Source: Bosea vaviloviae (GTDB taxonomy: Bacteria; Pseudomonadota; Alphaproteobacteria; Rhizobiales; Beijerinckiaceae). Taken from it: DNA of 64,000 nucleotides. Below are positions 59,509-64,000 of the stretch, one piece after another. The first letter of the stretch is position 1, and each line of letters opens with the position of its first letter. Below the pieces are notes generated by a model. It was not told where the DNA came from and made no database searches. It worked only from the letters and a program-made list of their open reading frames with translations. The stretch covers positions 3,587,001 to 3,651,000 of the forward strand of contig NZ_CP017147.1 in the NCBI RefSeq assembly GCF_001741865.1, read 5' to 3'. The translations under genes and the position numbers were made by a program.

Positions 59509-61755
59509 ATGGGCAAGCCTGTCGAGCCGCCGCCGGAGGATGAATCCGAGCGCATCGATCTGAAGACCGCGCTGGAAGAGCGCTATCTCGCCTATGCGCT
59601 CTCCACCATCATGCATCGCGCCCTGCCGGATGCGCGCGACGGTCTGAAGCCGGTCCATCGCCGCATCCTGCACGCCATGCGGCTGCTCCGGCTCGACCCC
59701 GGCCAGGTCCACAAGAAATGCGCCCGTATCGTCGGCGACGTCATCGGTAAGTTCCACCCGCATGGCGATCAGTCGGTCTATGACGCGCTGGTGCGTCTCG
59801 CCCAGGATTTCGCCCAGCGCTATCCGCTCGTCGATGGGCAGGGCAATTTCGGCAATATCGACGGCGATAACGCCGCCGCCTATCGTTATACCGAAGCGCG
59901 CATGACCGAGGTCGCGCGCCTCCTGCTCGACGGCATCGAGGAGGACGCGGTCGACTTCCGCGAGACTTACAACGGGGAGGATGAGGAGCCCATCGTCCTC
60001 CCCGCCGCCTTCCCGAATCTGCTCGCCAATGGTTCGCAAGGCATCGCGGTCGGCATGGCGACCTCGATCCCGCCGCACAACGCCGCCGAACTCTGCGACG
60101 CCGCGCTCTATCTGATCCAGCACCCGGAAACCTCTTCCGAACAATTGATGACCTTCGTGCAGGGGCCGGATTTCCCGACCGGCGGCATCATCGTCGAGAC
60201 CCGGGCCTCGATGGCCGAGACCTACCGCACCGGGCGCGGCGCCTTCCGCACCCGGGCGCGCTGGGTCAAGGAGGATCTGGAGCGCGGCGCCTGGCAGGTC
60301 GTCGTCACCGAGATTCCCTACATGGTCCAGAAGGGCCGGCTAATCGAGAAGATCGCCGAGCTGCTCAACGACAAGAAGCTGCCTCTGGTCGCCGACCTGC
60401 GTGACGAGTCGGCGGAGGACATCCGCGTCGTCATCGAGCCGCGCGCCCGCAATGTCGATCCCAATCTGATGATGGAATCGCTCTTCCGGCTCTCGGAGCT
60501 GGAGGCGCGCATCTCGATGAACATGAACGTGCTGACCGGCGGGGTGGTGCCGCGCGTGCTCGGCCTCAATGAGGCCCTGCGCGCCTGGCTCGACCATCGC
60601 CGCGAGGTGCTGCTGCGCCGCTCGCGCTTCCGGCTCGGCCAGATCGACAAGCGGCTGGAGATCCTGCGCGGCCTCTTGATCGTCTATCTCGACCTCGATC
60701 GGGTCATCAAGATCATCCGCGAGGAGGATGAGCCCAAGGTCGAGCTGATGCGATTCTTCGAGCTGTCCGAGCTCCAGGCCAACGCCATTCTCGACACCCG
60801 GCTGCGTTCGCTGCGTAAGCTGGAGGAGATGCAGCTCAAGACAGAGCTCGACGAATTGACCAAGGAGAAGGGCCAGATCGAGGAGCTGCTGGGATCGGAG
60901 CCGGTCCAGTGGAAGCTCATCCAGCACGACATCCGCGAGGTGAAGAAGATCTTCGGCCCCGAGACGGTGATCGGAAAGCGCCGCACCTCCTTCGCCGATA
61001 TGCCCGACACGACCGATGTCGACCTGACCCAGGCCATGGTCGAGCGCGAGCCGGTGACGGTGGTGATCTCGAAGAAGGGCTGGATCCGGGCGCTGAAGGG
61101 CCATGTCCAGGATCAGTCGACGCTGACTTTCAAGGGCGATGACGGGCTGAAGACGGCCTTCTTCACGGAGACGACGGCCAAGCTCCTGGTGCTGGCCTCG
61201 AACGGCAAGGTCTTCACCCTGGAGGCGTCCAAGCTTCCCGGAGGGCGCGGCTTCGGTGATCCGATCCGCCTGATGATCGAGCTCGAGGAGACCGCCGAAA
61301 TCGTCTCGGCCTTCCCGTATCGGCCGGGGCTGAAGCTCCTGATGGTGACGACGGATGGGCGCGGCTTCGTCGCCTCGACCGACGATGTCGTGGCCAACAC
61401 CCGCAAGGGTCGGCAGGTGCTCAATGTCGAGACGCCGGTGCTTGCCCTGCTCGCCGTGCCGGCGGAGGGCGACCATGTCGCGATCATCGGCGAGAACCGC
61501 AAGCTCAACTGCTTCCCGATTTCGGAAGTGGCCGAGATGGCGCGCGGCAAGGGCGTGCGCCTGCAGCGCTACAAGGACGGCGGCGTCTCCGACGCCAAGG
61601 TCTTCAAGCTGGCGGACGGCTTGACCTGGCGCGACACCTCGGGCCGGACCTGGACCGTGGCGCAGAGCGAGCTGATGGAATGGCTCGGCCACCGCGGCGA
61701 ATCCGGCCGCCTGCCGCCAAAAGGCTTCGCCAAGAACAACAAGTTCGGGGGGTAG
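59509..61755 (+). CDS. parC: DNA topoisomerase IV subunit A
   Basis: 748 residues. [20 protein letters not shown] and [40 protein letters not shown], and the active-site tyrosine region [20 protein letters not shown] show a type IIA topoisomerase A subunit. The C-terminal part is a beta-pinwheel with short blades and lacks the GyrA box (QxxGGxG), which fixes ParC over GyrA. It separates daughter chromosomes with ParE. Starts ATG 59509. Confidence 0.97.
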   Translation: MGKPVEPPPEDESERIDLKTALEERYLAYALSTIMHRALPDARDGLKPVHRRILHAMRLLRLDPGQVHKKCARIVGDVIGKFHPHGDQSVYDALVRLAQDFAQRYPLVDGQGNFGNIDGDNAAAYRYTEARMTEVARLLLDGIEEDAVDFRETYNGEDEEPIVLPAAFPNLLANGSQGIAVGMATSIPPHNAAELCDAALYLIQHPETSSEQLMTFVQGPDFPTGGIIVETRASMAETYRTGRGAFRTRARWVKEDLERGAWQVVVTEIPYMVQKGRLIEKIAELLNDKKLPLVADLRDESAEDIRVVIEPRARNVDPNLMMESLFRLSELEARISMNMNVLTGGVVPRVLGLNEALRAWLDHRREVLLRRSRFRLGQIDKRLEILRGLLIVYLDLDRVIKIIREEDEPKVELMRFFELSELQANAILDTRLRSLRKLEEMQLKTELDELTKEKGQIEELLGSEPVQWKLIQHDIREVKKIFGPETVIGKRRTSFADMPDTTDVDLTQAMVEREPVTVVISKKGWIRALKGHVQDQSTLTFKGDDGLKTAFFTETTAKLLVLASNGKVFTLEASKLPGGRGFGDPIRLMIELEETAEIVSAFPYRPGLKLLMVTTDGRGFVASTDDVVANTRKGRQVLNVETPVLALLAVPAEGDHVAIIGENRKLNCFPISEVAEMARGKGVRLQRYKDGGVSDAKVFKLADGLTWRDTSGRTWTVAQSELMEWLGHRGESGRLPPKGFAKNNKFGG

Positions 61756-61771
61756 AGGACGACGCGAGGAA

Positions 61772-61821
61772 CCGCGGGGAACCCTCTCCCGTAGGGAGAG
61801 GGCAGGGTGAGGGGTCGGCCG
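61772..61821. repeat. Hairpin repeat, type C, left copy after parC
   Basis: CCCTCTCCC-GTA-GGGAGAGGG inside CCGCGGGGAA and GCAGGGTGAGGGGTCGGCCG. Same family as 28513 with a 9-bp stem. Confidence 0.85.
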
Positions 61822-61857
61822 TTTGACGCTTTGGCTGTGACCTCACCGCTGTTCCGT

Positions 61858-61937
61858 CGTCATTGCGAGCGAAGCGAAGCAATCTAAGGGCCGTAGAGCG
61901 AGCCTTCCTGGATTGCTTCGCTTCGCTCGCAATGACG
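61858..61937. repeat. Palindromic intergenic repeat, type B copy 5
   Basis: CGTCATTGCGAGCGAAGCGA on the left is the exact reverse complement of TCGCTTCGCTCGCAATGACG on the right once read as AGCAATC/GATTGCTTCGC. A stem of about 29 bp. It lies between two inverted type C copies. Confidence 0.92.
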
Positions 61938-61967
61938 GTAAGGTCGTCACGCAACTGGTCCAGGGGC

Positions 61968-62016
61968 CTACACCTCACCCCTGCCCCTCTCCTTACAGGA
62001 GAGGGGTTCCCCGCGC
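61968..62016. repeat. Hairpin repeat, type C, right copy after parC (inverted)
   Basis: CCCCTCTCC-TTACA-GGAGAGGGG inside CACCTCACCCCTG and TTCCCCGCG, the reverse-complement layout of the copy at 61772. Confidence 0.82.
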
Positions 62017-62094
62017 TCTTCTTGGAAATCTCAGATCTTTCAAGCGTTTACAGTCGTCTGCGGAATCAGCTCCACAACCGCTTGAATCAAAATC

Positions 62095-62700
62095 TCAGCG
62101 GATCGCCTGCCCGACGACACCGACTTCGAGCCCCAGCGTCAGATTATTCGTCACCGCCCATTCGGCTCCGACATAGGCCTCGGGCCTGAGCGCGATATCC
62201 GAGCGCGAGAACGGGGCCGACCAGGGCGAGCCTCCGAAGCGCAGCGTCTCGTTGGCGGCCGACATGCCGACCTTGGTGTAGAGCAGGACGTCGGGCGTCG
62301 CGAGCACGCCGGCCTTGATCTGGAAGGCGCCGGCGAAGTCGCGGGTATAGGCGACATTGCCGAAGCTCGGCGTGCCGTAGCCGCCGATCGCGGGCATGTA
62401 TTGCAGCGCGCCGACGATGCCGTAGACGAAATTGCCGTCGCGGCGCATCGTCCCGGCCTCGAGCCCGAAGGTCGGGCCGGCCGAGGTGCCTAGCCGCTTC
62501 GAGCTCGTCACCTGGAAACCGCTGGAGATGCGGGCATAGTTGCCCTCCCATTTCACGCCGCCGGGCGCGAGCGTCGGCTCCGACCAGGCGAAGGAGGGCA
62601 GGGCGTCAAAAGTGCTGAAGGGCAGGAAGACCTGCGCCTGGGCGCCCGCCGCGCTCAAGGCGAGCGCGCATAACGCGCCGGAGAGAAGCGAACATCTCAC
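62095..62700 (-). CDS. Small outer-membrane beta-barrel protein
   Basis: 201 residues with signal peptide MRCSLLSGALCALALSAAGA-QAQ. The remainder is alternating polar/hydrophobic strands with Gly and aromatics (WEGNYARISSGFQVTSSKRL; AFQIKAGVLATPDVLLYTKV; ALRPEAYVGAEWAVTNNLTL), as in OmpA/Omp25-like 8-stranded barrels of Rhizobiales. The very end, VGVVGQAIR, is not the usual terminal Phe. Function unknown; a structural surface protein is most likely. Confidence 0.75.
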   Translation of the reverse strand: MRCSLLSGALCALALSAAGAQAQVFLPFSTFDALPSFAWSEPTLAPGGVKWEGNYARISSGFQVTSSKRLGTSAGPTFGLEAGTMRRDGNFVYGIVGALQYMPAIGGYGTPSFGNVAYTRDFAGAFQIKAGVLATPDVLLYTKVGMSAANETLRFGGSPWSAPFSRSDIALRPEAYVGAEWAVTNNLTLGLEVGVVGQAIR

Positions 62701-62792
62701 GTCGAAGGCATCCTCGCGACCAACCGTGGAACAGATACCAGAAAGGGCGGCGATTGTCGCGGTTTTGTGGCCGGTCGCCTGCCGGCTGCGTT

Positions 62793-63818
62793 TCAGGCCA
62801 GTTTCAGCCTGAGCTTGAGGAAACGCAGCGTGCGCTCCGCCGTCGCCGAATCGAGCTTCATATAGCTCTTCAGGTCGTCTTCGGCGGCCTTCCTGGCGAA
62901 GATCAGGCGCAACGCGCGTAGCGTCAGGATCGCCTCAAAAGCGGGCGCGCCGAGGTTCAGGGCGCGGCACAGCACCGCAATGCCGCTGACGTCGCGCTGC
63001 ATCAGGATTCGCAGCGACTGCTCGATGCTGATCTCGCCGACCTGCGCGAAGACTTGCGCCAGATGATAGGCGCGATCCTCCTCGGCGAGCATGATGACGA
63101 CATCGTCGAGCGCGCGCTTCTCGGCGGCGAGATCGACCAGCAGCAATTTCACTTCCATCCGATGCTGGCGCGCCTGCCGCGCGAGCGTCACGGCCTCGTC
63201 ATTGGGCTTGGACCAGAGCCCATTCTCGTCGCTGAGCTCCTCGACGATGCGCATCACGCGGCTGGCCCGGCTCGGGCTCAGATTGGAGCGTGTCGAGAGG
63301 GCAAGGCCGATTCCGGCATCGCCGGCGCCGCGCTCGATCAGGCGTTCGAAGCCCTTGTCGGAAAGGTTGGCGCCTTCATTGCCGCTGACGGTCTCGAGCA
63401 CGGTCCGATCGCCGCGTTCGACCAGGATGTCGGTCACGCTTTCCGACAGCCGGCCGCGCTCGGCGATGGCGGCGAGGTGGCGCTGCGACTGGCTGACGGC
63501 GATGGCGGCGAGATCGGCGTCGGTCAGCACCGGCGAGAGCTTCAGCACGAGGCGCGCGACCTCGCTGTCGGGGTCGCCGGCCAGCGAGGTTGCGACCTCG
63601 CGCGGCAGGCTCTCCATTTCCGCGACCTGCTCGGCATAGTGCTTGCGGCCGTCGCCTTCGAGGCGGGGCAGCGTGTGCAGCGCGATCTGGCCGTAATGCT
63701 CCTTGGCGATCTCGGTCGGCTCGTCGTCGAGCAGGAACAGGTCCGTGACGGCGTTCAGCAGCTGCCGGCGCGAATCCGACGACATGTCGGCCGGCATCTG
63801 GGTCAGGAAACGCAGCAT
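62793..63818 (-). CDS. DUF2336 family protein
   Basis: 341 residues from ATG 63816-63818 (MLRFLTQMPADMSSDSRRQL); upstream frame to 63977 lacks support. All-helical, HEAT-like repeats with DSEVARLVLKLSPVLTDADL, ERGDRTVLETVSGNEGANLS and FERLIERGAGDAGIGLALST, the DUF2336 core. This family is common in Hyphomicrobiales and has no settled role that I know of. No neighbours beyond it are visible. Confidence 0.82.
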   Translation of the reverse strand: MLRFLTQMPADMSSDSRRQLLNAVTDLFLLDDEPTEIAKEHYGQIALHTLPRLEGDGRKHYAEQVAEMESLPREVATSLAGDPDSEVARLVLKLSPVLTDADLAAIAVSQSQRHLAAIAERGRLSESVTDILVERGDRTVLETVSGNEGANLSDKGFERLIERGAGDAGIGLALSTRSNLSPSRASRVMRIVEELSDENGLWSKPNDEAVTLARQARQHRMEVKLLLVDLAAEKRALDDVVIMLAEEDRAYHLAQVFAQVGEISIEQSLRILMQRDVSGIAVLCRALNLGAPAFEAILTLRALRLIFARKAAEDDLKSYMKLDSATAERTLRFLKLRLKLA

Positions 63819-64000
63819 CGGATCCTCGGGATGATTGACGTTTCGGCAAAATGCCGCACCAGCACTTGCTTTACTCTTAAGCGGGCCGCTCGTTTCGCGA
63901 GTATCGCCGTGAAATCGATGAGTTTTCCGTGTGCTTGCCAAGCTCCTCTCGCGAAAACATCGCAAGAAGAGCGCCAATACAACTTCAGGTTGAGTTTCTT
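63819..64000. other. Window end, no gene recognised
   Basis: 182 nt upstream of the DUF2336 gene. Presumably its promoter; no repeat or conserved site recognised. Confidence 0.5.

Larger units (their letters stand above)
61756..62094. other. Repeat-filled intergenic region after parC
   Basis: A nested arrangement: type C hairpin (61772-61821), type B palindrome (61858-61937), type C hairpin in inverted orientation (61968-62016). The last 75 nt before the barrel gene stop holds nothing recognisable. No gene. Confidence 0.75.

Noticed and set aside
16985..62016. A CRISPR array from the many repeats.
   Set aside because: Copies are dispersed, palindromic and unevenly spaced, without cas genes.

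Overview
The window looks like chromosomal DNA of a GC-rich alphaproteobacterium of the order Hyphomicrobiales (Rhizobiales). A Bosea-like genus is my best guess. The basis is the porin type (N-terminal ADLPSRKAAPVEYVRVCS), the gene content (one bifunctional Rel/Spo enzyme, cbb3 oxidase, tripartite tricarboxylate transporters) and the many structured intergenic repeats. No rRNA, tRNA, phage, CRISPR or complete insertion sequence was seen. 

Layout. 1-2465 (minus): a Csu-type chaperone-usher pilus cluster (subunit, chaperone, usher cut by the window edge). 2496-3072: upstream region plus a frameshifted IS630-type transposase remnant. 3073-10018 (minus): a cbb3 oxidase operon ccoN-O-Q-P, a 68-residue membrane protein, a DUF2189 membrane protein, ccoI and ccoS, mostly with touching or overlapping ends; ccoG and ccoH are not in it. 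10249-12407 (minus): a Ser/Thr kinase fused to a universal stress domain and an overlapping phosphoesterase. 12527-19136: divergent sugar-acid type cluster, with a GntR regulator and a SAF-domain oxidoreductase facing a PdxA-like dehydrogenase and a TctC-TctB-TctA transporter across a palindromic operator. 19340-22018: MazEF-like toxin-antitoxin, DUF6429, a possible tiny gene, VOC protein and a hydratase-family enzyme. 22153-28478: tamA-tamB. 28513-29076: a DUF559 gene between two inverted 53-bp hairpin repeats. 29516-35045: porin, a large OmpA-type protein and a membrane-anchored double helix-hairpin-helix protein. 

35183-64000 is mostly housekeeping: hydrolase, methyltransferase, Slt-type lytic transglycosylase, dapA, smpB, NYN protein, pyrE, tautomerase, LysR, era-rnc-lepB, MscS channel, aquaporin, DUF2332, acpS, aroA, pdxJ, HerA-like ATPase, rpoZ, rsh, SDR, recO, parC, a small barrel protein and a DUF2336 protein. 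The order resembles the usual rhizobial smpB-rpoZ-rsh-pyrE-acpS-lepB-rnc-era-recO-parC block but with segments inverted and moved. Several breakpoints lie next to long structured repeats.

The most unusual signals are (i) families of intergenic repeats that fold into hairpins or branched structures and show compensatory base changes between copies, one pair framing a nuclease gene; (ii) the altered accessory gene set of the cbb3 operon; (iii) a kinase-stress-domain fusion translationally coupled to a phosphoesterase; and (iv) an OmpA/helix-hairpin-helix gene pair. All functional statements come from reading translations; no database search was run.
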